Shown piece by piece: positions 8,186 to 15,974 of a stretch of 64,000 nt of DNA (positions are counted from its first letter, which is position 1; every line of letters starts with the position of its first letter). The notes beneath the pieces were generated by a model. The model was not told the DNA's origin and made no database searches. It worked only from the letters and a program-made list of their open reading frames with translations. Source of the DNA: JAVBQB01 sp031549265. Its GTDB lineage: Bacteria > Bacillota > Clostridia > Oscillospirales > JAVBQB01. The position numbers and the translations under genes are program-made. Location of the stretch: NCBI GenBank assembly GCA_031549265.1, contig JAVBQB010000002.1, positions 1 through 64,000 of the forward strand, written 5' to 3'.

Positions 8186-8734
8186 TCAGTGCGTGATAAC
8201 GGTGAGAAATATCGCTTTAGCTCCGACCGCGCGCTGACCGTGGGGGTGCATCGGGTCAAAGTAAATTGAATCACCGGCGGTAAGCAGCAGCCTCTTTTCT
8301 TCAAACAGAACCTCGATGGTTCCCTCAAGCACCAGGTTGAATTCCTGGCCGGAATGGGTAACCAGAGCAGGGTCGTGGTCCGACGGCTCAACAATTACGA
8401 GCAGCGGCTCCATAACTTTGTTTCTGAACTTGTAGGCCAGGTCGGAGAACGAGTACCCGGGATAGCGGTCGATGCTCGCGCCGTGCCCCTTTTTTACTAC
8501 GGCAAAGGTGTCCATGTGCGCCGCTTTGCCGGTCAGGATCTCGGTCAGGTCGACCTTGTACTTGCCGGAAAGCTGATACAGTACGCTAATGGGGATGTTA
8601 ACCCCGTTCTGTTCATATCCGACGTAAACTTCAGTGTCAATTTCAAGCTCATCCGCCACCTGTTTTTCGGAAAGTCCCGAAATCTCGCGGAGTTCGCGGA
8701 TTCTTGCGGCTATCATCATAAAATCGTCCGACAT
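8186..8734 (-). CDS. XRE-family regulator with C-terminal cupin domain
   Basis: 182 residues. The N-terminal 60 are a Cro/CI-type helix-turn-helix (IRELREISGLSEKQVADEL ... YVGYEQNGVNIPISVLYQLS); the C-terminal half is a cupin barrel (HSGQEFNLVLEGTIEVLF ... LLLTAGDSIYFDPMHPHG), which in this family senses a small ligand. ATG at 8734 is chosen over GTG at 8743 because AGGAG lies 8 bases ahead. It directly precedes the acyl-CoA synthetase, a pairing common in Clostridia, and is divergent from the MttB operon 260 bases away, so it may control both. The ligand is unknown; cupin-XRE proteins often sense acyl or amine metabolites. Confidence 0.9.
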   Translation of the reverse strand: MSDDFMMIAARIRELREISGLSEKQVADELEIDTEVYVGYEQNGVNIPISVLYQLSGKYKVDLTEILTGKAAHMDTFAVVKKGHGASIDRYPGYSFSDLAYKFRNKVMEPLLVIVEPSDHDPALVTHSGQEFNLVLEGTIEVLFEEKRLLLTAGDSIYFDPMHPHGQRAVGAKAIFLTVITH

Positions 8735-8779
8735 TAAAAACACTCCTTTTCAGCAGGCTCAAAAAACATAATTCTTAGT

Positions 8780-8808
8780 ATAATATCAAAACGCAAGCCG
8801 TTTGTAAA
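8780..8808 (-). promoter_or_regulatory. Promoter of the XRE-cupin / acyl-CoA synthetase operon
   Basis: TTTACA (8808-8803), 17-base spacer, TATTAT (8785-8780) on the minus strand, about 45 bases before the regulator's ATG. Confidence 0.65.
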
Positions 8809-8928
8809 TATATATTTTCTCAAGAAAGCCATGTTTTATACCAAAAACAACAAGGGCAGCGTCCCGCCCGGCGGCTGCGCGTTATCGGCAGTCTCCGCGC
8901 GGCAGGCCGTTTCGCTCCACCTCTCAAT

Positions 8929-8971
8929 CAATAGATTATTTATTGCATTGCTCGATCTATTGTGCTATTAT
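8929..8971 (+). promoter_or_regulatory. mttB operon promoter with overlapping inverted repeat (possible operator)
   Basis: TTGCAT (8943-8948), a 17-base spacer and TATTAT (8966-8971) with TG one base ahead form a good promoter. The inverted repeat CAATAGA (8929-8935) / TCTATTG (8956-8962), half-site centres 27 bases apart, brackets the -35. A regulator binding both arms would block polymerase. The adjacent XRE-cupin protein is the obvious candidate, but that is inference. Confidence 0.55.
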
Positions 8972-8995
8972 TGTAGCTGAGTTTTGGAGGTAAAC

Positions 8996-10444
8996 ATGAG
9001 CAAATTTGTCAGCGGGGCAACGAGGCTCCGTCTACCGGCCTGGGAGCCGCTTGAAAAACCCGATATTGAACGGCTGCACGCAGCCACAGTCGAGCTGCTT
9101 GAAACTACCGGCGTCCGGGTGCTGAGCGCTCGCGCGCTTGACCTGCTGAAGCCGGCGGGGTGCGCCGTTGACTCCGACGGAACCGTTCGCATTCCCGAGC
9201 GGCTGATTCGTGCCGCGCTGGACAGCGTTCCCCGTCAAATAGAAGTTTTCGGCCGTGACGGCGATCCGGCAATGACCCTGAGGGACGGCGTTTCGTATTT
9301 CGGCGGCGGTTCGGATACCGTCGCGAGGCTTGACCATATTACCTGCGAGCGCTGCCCGACATCGCTTGATTCGGTGCGCGAATTCGTCCGTGTTATGGAC
9401 GCGCTGCCCGGTTACGACTTTGTCATGTCGATGGGCACGGCGTTTGAGATCGAGCCCGAGCTGCGCGACAGCGCGCATTTTCTGGCCATGCTGCAAAACA
9501 CATGCAAGCCAATACTTTTTACCGCCCAAACCGGGGAAGCTATGGCGCGGATCGCGCGGATGTGCGAAGCTTTCCGCGGCGGAATCGAACAGTTCCGAGC
9601 CTCGCCAATGTGCGTGCTCTACGCAATGCCGACCGCGCCGCTTATTCACACCGGGGAGGCGCTCGAAGGCCTAATCACCGCTTCCGAGATGGGAATGCCG
9701 GTCATCTACGGCAGCGCGCCGATGAAGGGCGCCACCGGCCCAATTACAACCGCCGGAACGCTGCTGCTCTCTAACGCGGAAATACTCTCCGGCATGGTCA
9801 TCCACCAGCTGGCGCACAGCGGTTCTCCGTTTGTCTACGCCGCGACGCTCGGCCCGCTCGAGCTGCGCACCATGGTTAATATTTACAACGGCCCTGAATG
9901 TATGCATATGCAGGCGGCTTCGACCCAGCTTGGGCGCTTTTACGGGCTGCCCACCTTCGCCACCGCCGGCTGCTCCGATTCCAAGGCGTTCGACCAACAG
10001 GCGGCCGCCGAATGCGCGCTGAGTCTCAACACCGCGGTGATTGCTGGCGCTTCCGTGGTGCACGACGTCGGTTATCTGGAGTCCGGTCTCTGCTCGTCCT
10101 TGCAGATGTGTGTCCTTGCCGATGAGCTGATCGGCAAGCTCCGTTTCCTTGCGCGCGGAATAAATATCGGACCCGGCGATTTGCTCGTCGGCGATATAAT
10201 TAAGGCCGGAATCGGCGGCGAGTACCTGACTTTTGACTCGACAGCCGAGCGGCATTTGGACGAGATATGGTATCCCTCCCTTTTCAGCCACCAGAGCCAT
10301 GACCAATGGCAGGCCTCGGGCAGCGCGGACACTGCGGAGAGAATAGGCGCGAAGCTCAGCGAAATTCTGGCCGCTCCGCCGATCGATCCGCTCCCGCCCG
10401 ATCTTTTGCGTTCTCTTGAAGAAATAGCATATAAGAAAAATTAG
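8996..10444 (+). CDS. Trimethylamine methyltransferase (MttB) family protein, non-pyrrolysine
   Basis: 482 residues of the MttB superfamily, whose members move a methyl group from a quaternary or tertiary amine to a corrinoid protein. Recognisable stretches are YFGGGSDTVARLD (about 100-112), PMKGATGPITTAGTLLLSNAEI, and the C-terminal HLDEIWYPSLFSHQSHDQW. There is no in-frame TAG, so it is not the pyrrolysine-containing trimethylamine enzyme; non-Pyl members include glycine betaine, proline betaine and carnitine demethylases. The substrate here is unknown. ATG at 8996 is taken, 6 bases after GGAGG. It heads an operon with an ABC importer (next gene begins 10 bases after its stop), suggesting the imported compound is its substrate. 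No corrinoid protein or corrinoid:H4folate methyltransferase is in the window. Confidence 0.88.
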   Translation: MSKFVSGATRLRLPAWEPLEKPDIERLHAATVELLETTGVRVLSARALDLLKPAGCAVDSDGTVRIPERLIRAALDSVPRQIEVFGRDGDPAMTLRDGVSYFGGGSDTVARLDHITCERCPTSLDSVREFVRVMDALPGYDFVMSMGTAFEIEPELRDSAHFLAMLQNTCKPILFTAQTGEAMARIARMCEAFRGGIEQFRASPMCVLYAMPTAPLIHTGEALEGLITASEMGMPVIYGSAPMKGATGPITTAGTLLLSNAEILSGMVIHQLAHSGSPFVYAATLGPLELRTMVNIYNGPECMHMQAASTQLGRFYGLPTFATAGCSDSKAFDQQAAAECALSLNTAVIAGASVVHDVGYLESGLCSSLQMCVLADELIGKLRFLARGINIGPGDLLVGDIIKAGIGGEYLTFDSTAERHLDEIWYPSLFSHQSHDQWQASGSADTAERIGAKLSEILAAPPIDPLPPDLLRSLEEIAYKKN

Positions 10445-10454
10445 GAGGAAGATC

Positions 10455-11348
10455 ATGAAAAGAACACTCGCGATTCTTTGCGGCATCATAATGCTGTTTG
10501 CCGCGGCATGCGCCCCGAACGCGTCCCAGCCTTCCGCATCCCCTGATGTATCAGCCCCCGCGAGCCCGGTTGACGCCGCAAGTCCCGCCGCGCCCGAGAG
10601 CCCGGCCGCTCCCGAGAGCCCCGCAGCCTCCCCGGCGGACGATGTTCCCGTTCTGCGCGTGGGAACCAGCGCCGACTATCCGCCCTATGAGTTTACAATC
10701 GCTCAGGAAGACGGCAGCTCAAAAATCGTCGGCTTCGAGATGGAAGCCGTCCGCTATCTGGCCGAACAGATGGGCATGAGAGCCGAGATCACCAGCATGA
10801 GTTTTGACGGACTCATAGCAGCGCTCCAGGCCGGCACCGTTGACTGCGTTATCGCCGCGATGTCCATAAAGGAAGACCGCAAGGCCGCCGTTGACTTTAC
10901 AGATTATTATTACATTGGCGCCCAGAGCGCCCTCATCCGCACTGAGGACAAGGAAAAATACACCACCTTCGACTCCCTCAAGGGCGTTAAAGTCGGTGTC
11001 CAGCTTGCAACAATCCATGAAGACCTCGCCAAGGAGAACATTCCCGAAGCCGACGTCATCGGCTACACCACCATCCCCGACCTCGCAATGGAGCTGCGCA
11101 ACAAGAAGGTGGAAATCCTCGTTCTTGACGCCTATGTAGCCAAAGCTTATGCCGCGAAATTCCCCGAATTCTTCATCCCCGCTCTCGACTTCCCCACCAG
11201 CGAGGAAGATTCATACGCTATCGCCATTAAAAAAGGCAACACCGAACTGGTCGGCAAATTCAACGCCGCGATTGAGGCAATGAAGAAGACCGACAAAATG
11301 GCGGAATGGATTGAGGAAGCGACCAGACTGCAAAGCGAAAACCAGTAA
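10455..11348 (+). CDS. Lipoprotein solute-binding protein of a polar amino-acid-type ABC importer
   Basis: 297 residues. Signal peptide with the lipobox ending AAAC (Cys19), then a Pro/Ala/Ser-rich linker with repeated ESPAAP units (about 20-60), then a family-3 (PBP II) solute-binding domain: LRVGTSADYPPYEF, VGFEMEAVRYLAEQMGM, LIAALQAGTVDCVIAAMS, and KVGVQLATIHEDLAKE. This family binds amino acids and related zwitterions such as glutamine, arginine or methylated derivatives. SD AGGAGG overlaps the mttB stop region, so it is translated in the same operon. The ligand cannot be read from sequence; the upstream MttB gene makes an N-methylated compound plausible. Confidence 0.92.
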   Translation: MKRTLAILCGIIMLFAAACAPNASQPSASPDVSAPASPVDAASPAAPESPAAPESPAASPADDVPVLRVGTSADYPPYEFTIAQEDGSSKIVGFEMEAVRYLAEQMGMRAEITSMSFDGLIAALQAGTVDCVIAAMSIKEDRKAAVDFTDYYYIGAQSALIRTEDKEKYTTFDSLKGVKVGVQLATIHEDLAKENIPEADVIGYTTIPDLAMELRNKKVEILVLDAYVAKAYAAKFPEFFIPALDFPTSEEDSYAIAIKKGNTELVGKFNAAIEAMKKTDKMAEWIEEATRLQSENQ

Positions 11349-11414
11349 TCAATCACTGCGCGACTGCGGCTGAAACCGCCGCTGTGATCGGAGCGTATAC
11401 AGGAGGCGGAATTT

Positions 11415-12161
11415 TTGGAAGCAGTCTTTCTGATGTTCGGAGACTTTTTCGCCGGAATAGCTTTTCATCTTGACAATTTCGGCAAGATCTTATGGCAATA
11501 CCGGTTTTTCTTTTTAGGAGGGGCGGGAATAACACTCGCCCTTTCTTTCTTTGGCGTTATATTCGGCGCCGGCTGGGGTCTGATCCTGGCCGTCCTGCGG
11601 CAGGGCAAGAGCGGATTTTTCGGCAAGCTCGCCCGCATCCTGTCGGTCAGCTATATCGAGCTGGTGCGCGGCACTCCGCTGCTGGTGCAGGTCTATATAA
11701 TTTATTTCGGTATCAATATGGCGGGCCTGAATGTCAGCGCGTTCTGGTGCGGCGTCATAACCCTCGCCGTCAACAGCGGGGCATATGTGGCCGAAATATT
11801 CCGCGCCGGAATACAGGCGGTGCCGAAAGGCCAGACGGAGGCGGCGCTCGCGCTGGGTCTGACTCCGCTGCGCTGTATGCGGTACATAATAGTGCCGCAG
11901 GCTTTCCGCAACGTTATCCCGGCTCTGGTCAACGAGTTTATAACCATCGTCAAAGAGTCGAGCATCGTATCGGTCATAGCGCTGGGCGAGCTCATGTACC
12001 AGGCCAAGGTCATCCAGGGCAACACATACACGCTTTATTCGCTCTTCATCGCCGCCGGGATGTACTTTATTATCACGTTCACGCTTTCCAAGTGCCTTGG
12101 ACTTCTCGAAAAGAGGCTGAGACGGTATGATATCCGTAAAAAACCTGAAAAAAAGCTTTAA
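11415..12161 (+). CDS. Polar amino-acid-type ABC transporter permease (HisM/GlnP family)
   Basis: 248 residues with several membrane segments and the cytoplasmic EAA loop GQTEAALALGLTPLRCMRYI that contacts the ATPase; also ELVRGTPLLVQVY typical of His/Glu/Gln permeases. A TTG at 11415 is taken as start because AGGAGG lies 8 bases ahead (11401-11406); an ATG at 11433 would be too far from it. A single permease gene suggests a homodimer. Its 3' end overlaps the ATPase gene by 35 bases. Confidence 0.93.
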   Translation: MEAVFLMFGDFFAGIAFHLDNFGKILWQYRFFFLGGAGITLALSFFGVIFGAGWGLILAVLRQGKSGFFGKLARILSVSYIELVRGTPLLVQVYIIYFGINMAGLNVSAFWCGVITLAVNSGAYVAEIFRAGIQAVPKGQTEAALALGLTPLRCMRYIIVPQAFRNVIPALVNEFITIVKESSIVSVIALGELMYQAKVIQGNTYTLYSLFIAAGMYFIITFTLSKCLGLLEKRLRRYDIRKKPEKKL

Positions 12162-12852
12162 TGACCTCGACGTGTTGTGCGGCATCGATCTGGATGTTCG
12201 CGAGGGCGACATCGTCTCGATTATCGGCCCCTCCGGCTCGGGAAAATCCACATTGCTGCGCTGCATCAACATGCTGGAGATGCCCACCTCGGGTACGATT
12301 GCAATCGACGGCGAACCGGTCACAACCGGACGGGGCGGGAACCTGTTTGCCATGCGCCAAAAAATGGGCATGGTGTTTCAGTCGTTCAACCTTTTCCCGC
12401 ATCTCAGCGTGTTGAAAAACATCACGCTCGCGCCGGTCAAGATGAAAAACGTGCCGAATGACAAAGCAACGGCGCTCGCCCGCAAGCTACTGGAGCGAGT
12501 CGGGCTCTCCGACAAGGCGGACGACTATCCCGAGCAGCTGTCCGGCGGCCAGCAGCAGCGCATTGCCATCGCCCGCGCGCTCGCGATGGAGCCGGAGGTA
12601 ATGCTGTTTGACGAGCCGACGTCGGCTCTCGACCCAGAGATGGTGGGCGAGGTGTTGGACGTCATGAAGCAGCTCAAGAGCGAGGGCATGACCATGATGA
12701 TCGTCACCCATGAGATGGGTTTTTGCCGTGAGGTAAGCACCGAGGTGGTCTTCATGGACGGAGGCCTGATAGTCGAAAAAGGCGCGCCCGCCGAGATTTT
12801 TCAAAATCCCAAAAACGAGCGCACCAAATCATTTCTCAATAAAGTTCTGTAA
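12127..12852 (+). CDS. Polar amino-acid-type ABC transporter ATPase (GlnQ family)
   Basis: 241 residues, full length. Walker A GPSGSGKST (about 34-42), Q-loop VFQSFNLFPH, signature LSGGQQQR, Walker B VMLFDEPTSALDPE and the switch His in IVTHEMGF. It powers import through the permease and binding protein just upstream. Its ATG lies 35 bases inside the permease gene, so translation is coupled. Last gene of the mttB operon; the following gene is convergent and no strong terminator is visible in the 49 bases between them. Confidence 0.95.
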   Translation: MISVKNLKKSFNDLDVLCGIDLDVREGDIVSIIGPSGSGKSTLLRCINMLEMPTSGTIAIDGEPVTTGRGGNLFAMRQKMGMVFQSFNLFPHLSVLKNITLAPVKMKNVPNDKATALARKLLERVGLSDKADDYPEQLSGGQQQRIAIARALAMEPEVMLFDEPTSALDPEMVGEVLDVMKQLKSEGMTMMIVTHEMGFCREVSTEVVFMDGGLIVEKGAPAEIFQNPKNERTKSFLNKVL

Positions 12853-12901
12853 CCACGGTCGAAAGCGGAATGCCGCGACCGGCTCCGGCCTCCCTCGCGG
12901 C

Positions 12902-14323
12902 TTAATACGGGCCGACAGTTATGCCTTCCTCGTCGCAGTAGAAGCAGGAATACTTGGTATTTGACTTGACCGTGTAGTGCTCGTGGCCTATCGTGATCTT
13001 CGTGCCGACGTACGCCGTCTCCTTGACGTGTATCCGGCCGTTTGTCACGTTCCGCAGCAGCTTGGCAGCCTTGTCGAGCGCGGTTTTGACCTCCATAAAC
13101 TCGAGCGTCAGCGTGGCCATCATCTGATTAAGATTTTCCAGCTTCTGCGTCTTGTTCTCGTCGAGTCCGGTCTCCAGCCTCATGTTCTCCAGAAATGCCC
13201 GCGCTTGCTCCAGCTTTTCCAGGTTTGCGTTGATCTCGCCAAACCGCTTGTCCAGCCTCTGGTGCTCGTCGTGCAGCTCCGGATCAATGCCGACCATGAC
13301 GTGGGTATTGACGTTGGCCGCCGTGCCGATCGTATTTACGCGGATATCCTTCGCGGCCCGCACCGATTTGCCGACAATAATGCCGTGGCCGCTGAGCGCG
13401 ATGATTTCGCCGCGTGCCGCCACGTCCGAGTTGACGATTGCGTCCGCGATCACGTCTCCGCCAGCCTTGACGGTCGCGCCCTCTATGTATTTCGCGGCAA
13501 CCGAGCCGCCGGCGATGATAACAGCTTTGTCGCCGCCCTTTATGCCGTTGCGCACGATGATGTTGCCGTGCGCCTGGACATACGCCGCGTCCACGACGCC
13601 CGATATCTCGATATCGCCGTTTTCGGATATGACCGAGAACCCCGAATCAATATTGCCGGTAACGCGGATGCTGCCCCCGAACTTTATGTTGCCCGACTCG
13701 TAACCGACGCCGCTCGGAGTCTCAAACGAATTGTTGACCGAGACTTTTCCGCCCTCGACGCTAACCTCGCCGTTTACGGAGGCGATCAGCGTCAGTCCGT
13801 CGTCGATAAATTCGGTATTCCTCCCCGCGATGACGTGTGCCGGCCTCCCCGGTTTTTGCACGATAACCTTGCCGGCGACCGACATGCCCGGACTCCCGGC
13901 TGTCGGTCTTGTGATTTTAACGAGCGGATCGCCCTCCTTGACGATAACCAGCTTGTCGATGTTCTTGAAATCAGCCGAACCGTCCGCCAGAATTTTAGGC
14001 ATACCGGTTTTGCCCCGTTCAAAGAAGTACGCGGCGGCGCCGTCGTCTCCGTTTACGGGCTGGTCGCCTTTGGCGATAATGAAGTCGTCGCAGGTCTTGT
14101 CCTCGGCGATTGCTTTAATCATATTTTCGTCAATGCCGTAAACAACGCCCGCTCTGGCGATTGATTCGCGGATGAGCTCCTCGCTGACATCTTTGCCGCC
14201 GTTTTCCGGCGCGTAGACCGACATCACCGCTTCCAGGCCGCCGCCCAGAATGGTCACCTGAACACGCGCGTCCTTTGGCTGGTCTTCGCGGGCCGGACTC
14301 TTGCCGCTCTCCTGTGCGCTCAT
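12902..14323 (-). CDS. FapA-family (DUF342) polymer-like beta-helix protein
   Basis: 473 residues. The middle (about 125-310) matches FapA/DUF342: a run of short Gly-rich beta repeats (GNIKFGGSIRVTGNIDSGF, GDIEISGVVDAAYV, GGSVAAKYIEGATVKAGGDV), as in a right-handed beta-helix, preceded by PGxxGMSVAGK and followed by a helical coiled-coil hairpin (about 345-420) and a small C-terminal beta part. First noticed near flagellar genes in other bacteria, FapA proteins are widespread in non-motile Firmicutes and their role is unclear. GGGAGCG precedes the ATG. It is a single-gene unit between convergent and divergent neighbours; no flagellar gene is in the window. Confidence 0.85.
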   Translation of the reverse strand: MSAQESGKSPAREDQPKDARVQVTILGGGLEAVMSVYAPENGGKDVSEELIRESIARAGVVYGIDENMIKAIAEDKTCDDFIIAKGDQPVNGDDGAAAYFFERGKTGMPKILADGSADFKNIDKLVIVKEGDPLVKITRPTAGSPGMSVAGKVIVQKPGRPAHVIAGRNTEFIDDGLTLIASVNGEVSVEGGKVSVNNSFETPSGVGYESGNIKFGGSIRVTGNIDSGFSVISENGDIEISGVVDAAYVQAHGNIIVRNGIKGGDKAVIIAGGSVAAKYIEGATVKAGGDVIADAIVNSDVAARGEIIALSGHGIIVGKSVRAAKDIRVNTIGTAANVNTHVMVGIDPELHDEHQRLDKRFGEINANLEKLEQARAFLENMRLETGLDENKTQKLENLNQMMATLTLEFMEVKTALDKAAKLLRNVTNGRIHVKETAYVGTKITIGHEHYTVKSNTKYSCFYCDEEGITVGPY

Positions 14324-14397
14324 ATCAAAACGCTCCCGAAAAAATTATTTTCAGTTTACCTGCGAAGTCATTACGACTTTTTTCGCCGTATTTGCCC

Positions 14398-14427
14398 ATT
14401 GTACCACAACGCATGATTATTTGTCTA
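14398..14427 (-). promoter_or_regulatory. Promoter of the FapA-like gene
   Basis: TAGACA (14427-14422), 18-base spacer, TACAAT (14403-14398) on the minus strand. A TATAAT at 14426-14431 on the plus strand could be the -10 for miaB, but its -35 is poor. Confidence 0.5.
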
Positions 14428-14486
14428 TAATATCTAATTGAAATCGAACCACAGCGATATTTTTTTACTGAACTGAGAGTATATCT

Positions 14487-15917
14487 ATGAACAAACGTGA
14501 AACCAACGTGCCGGAAAAGGATCTGGCTTTGCAGCGAGAATACATGTCCCGGATGCTCGAAATCAACGAACGGCAGCTCTCCGAAACCGGGCGGCGGCCG
14601 CTCGCTGCTGTCCGCACCTACGGCTGCCAGCAGAACGAAGCCGACAGCCAGCTGATCCGCGGAATGGCTGCCGAAATGGGCTGGGATTTTACCGATAATT
14701 CATTCGAGGCCGACCTGATCGTGCTCAACACCTGTGCGATCCGCGAGCACGCCGAGCACCGCATACTGGGCAACGTCGGCGCTCTGGTGCACTCCAAACG
14801 CCGCAACCCGCGCCAGCTGATTGCCATGTGCGGCTGCATGGTGCAGCAGCCCAAAATGACCGAGCACGTCAAAAACAGCGTCCGCCACGTCGACCTTGTT
14901 TTTGGCACCCACGCGCTCTACCGGTTCCCCGAGCTGCTTTTCAAGGCTCATACGCGCCGCACCCGCGTCTTTGACATCGAGGACAGCGACGGCATGATAT
15001 CCGAGGGGCTGCCCGTCCGCCGGGACAGCAATATCCGCGCGTGGCTGTCGGTCATGTACGGCTGCAACAACTACTGCTCGTACTGCATCGTCCCGTACGT
15101 CCGCGGGCGGGAAAGAAGCCGCTCGTACGTCGAAATCATGAAAGAGGCGCGCGAGCTGGTCTCCTCGGGCATAAAGGACATCACGTTGCTCGGCCAGAAC
15201 GTCAACTCATACGGCAACGACCTTGACGACGGCCGCGACTTCGCGTCCCTGCTTTCGGATATCGCAGCGCTGCCCGGCGATTTTCTCGTCCGGTTTATGA
15301 CCTCGCATCCCAAGGACGCGACCAAGCGCCTGTTTGACGCGATGGCGGCGTCGCCCCGAGTTGCGCGGCAGATTCATCTGCCTGTTCAGTCGGGCAGCGA
15401 CCGTATTCTCGCCGAAATGAACCGGGGTTACACCGCCGAGTCCTACATGAAGCTTATCGAATACGCGCGCGGGGTCATGCCGGATATCGCGATCACCTCT
15501 GACATCATCGTCGGCTTTCCCGGCGAGACCGAATCCGACTTCGTAGCGACGCTCGACCTGCTGCGCGCCGTTGAGTACGACGCGATTTTCAACTTCATCT
15601 ACTCCAAGCGCGAGGGTACGCCCGCAGCTTCAATGCCGGACGACGTCGACCGCGTCGAAAAAGTGGCGAGGTTTGATCGGATGCTCACGCTTCAGCAAAA
15701 AATCGGGCTGGCGCGTCACCAGACGCAAATCGGGACTGTTCAGCGCGTTCTGGTGGACGGACTTGGCCGCGAGACTGATTTTCCGCTCTCGGCGCGAACC
15801 AACGGCGGGCGGCTGGTGCATATGCGCGGGCCCGCCGAGCTTGTCGGCGCCTACGCGGACGCGAAGATCACATCGGCCTCGGCGTGGGCTCTGTTCGGCG
15901 AGTATATCGCGAAGTGA
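14487..15917 (+). CDS. miaB: tRNA-2-methylthio-N6-dimethylallyladenosine synthase
   Basis: 476 residues. N-terminal methylthiotransferase domain with the first FeS Cys in RTYGCQQNEAD, followed by NTCAIREHAE and MCGCMVQQ; radical SAM domain with CNNYCSYC (Cys193, 197, 200) and VPYVRGRERSR; C-terminal TRAM domain. It adds the methylthio group to i6A37 of tRNAs reading UNN codons, using SAM and two 4Fe-4S clusters. The isopentenyl group it needs is added by MiaA, encoded at the far end of the same gene string (20632). The SD is weak (GAGAG). Order miaB-mutS-mutL-miaA is common in Clostridia. Confidence 0.96.
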   Translation: MNKRETNVPEKDLALQREYMSRMLEINERQLSETGRRPLAAVRTYGCQQNEADSQLIRGMAAEMGWDFTDNSFEADLIVLNTCAIREHAEHRILGNVGALVHSKRRNPRQLIAMCGCMVQQPKMTEHVKNSVRHVDLVFGTHALYRFPELLFKAHTRRTRVFDIEDSDGMISEGLPVRRDSNIRAWLSVMYGCNNYCSYCIVPYVRGRERSRSYVEIMKEARELVSSGIKDITLLGQNVNSYGNDLDDGRDFASLLSDIAALPGDFLVRFMTSHPKDATKRLFDAMAASPRVARQIHLPVQSGSDRILAEMNRGYTAESYMKLIEYARGVMPDIAITSDIIVGFPGETESDFVATLDLLRAVEYDAIFNFIYSKREGTPAASMPDDVDRVEKVARFDRMLTLQQKIGLARHQTQIGTVQRVLVDGLGRETDFPLSARTNGGRLVHMRGPAELVGAYADAKITSASAWALFGEYIAK

Positions 15918-15974
15918 CCGCAATAATTTGAATATTTTGACCAAATAACTATTACAGCCTTAAAGGGTGATAAA

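Noticed and set aside
8996..10444. Pyrrolysine-containing trimethylamine methyltransferase
   Set aside because: The frame has no internal TAG; it is a non-pyrrolysine member of the MttB family.
10560..10640. Repeated GCC/CCC-rich units resembling a tandem DNA repeat
   Set aside because: They encode the Pro/Ala/Ser linker of a lipoprotein (ESPAAP units), a common feature; not a mobile or CRISPR repeat.
12853..12901. Terminator between the ABC ATPase and the FapA-like gene
   Set aside because: CGGTCG/CGACCG can form a 6-bp stem, but no U-run follows on either strand.
12977..14164. 395-codon open frame on the plus strand opposite the FapA-like gene
   Set aside because: Antisense shadow: its Asp/Val/Arg-heavy composition mirrors the codons of the real gene, and there is no SD or family match.
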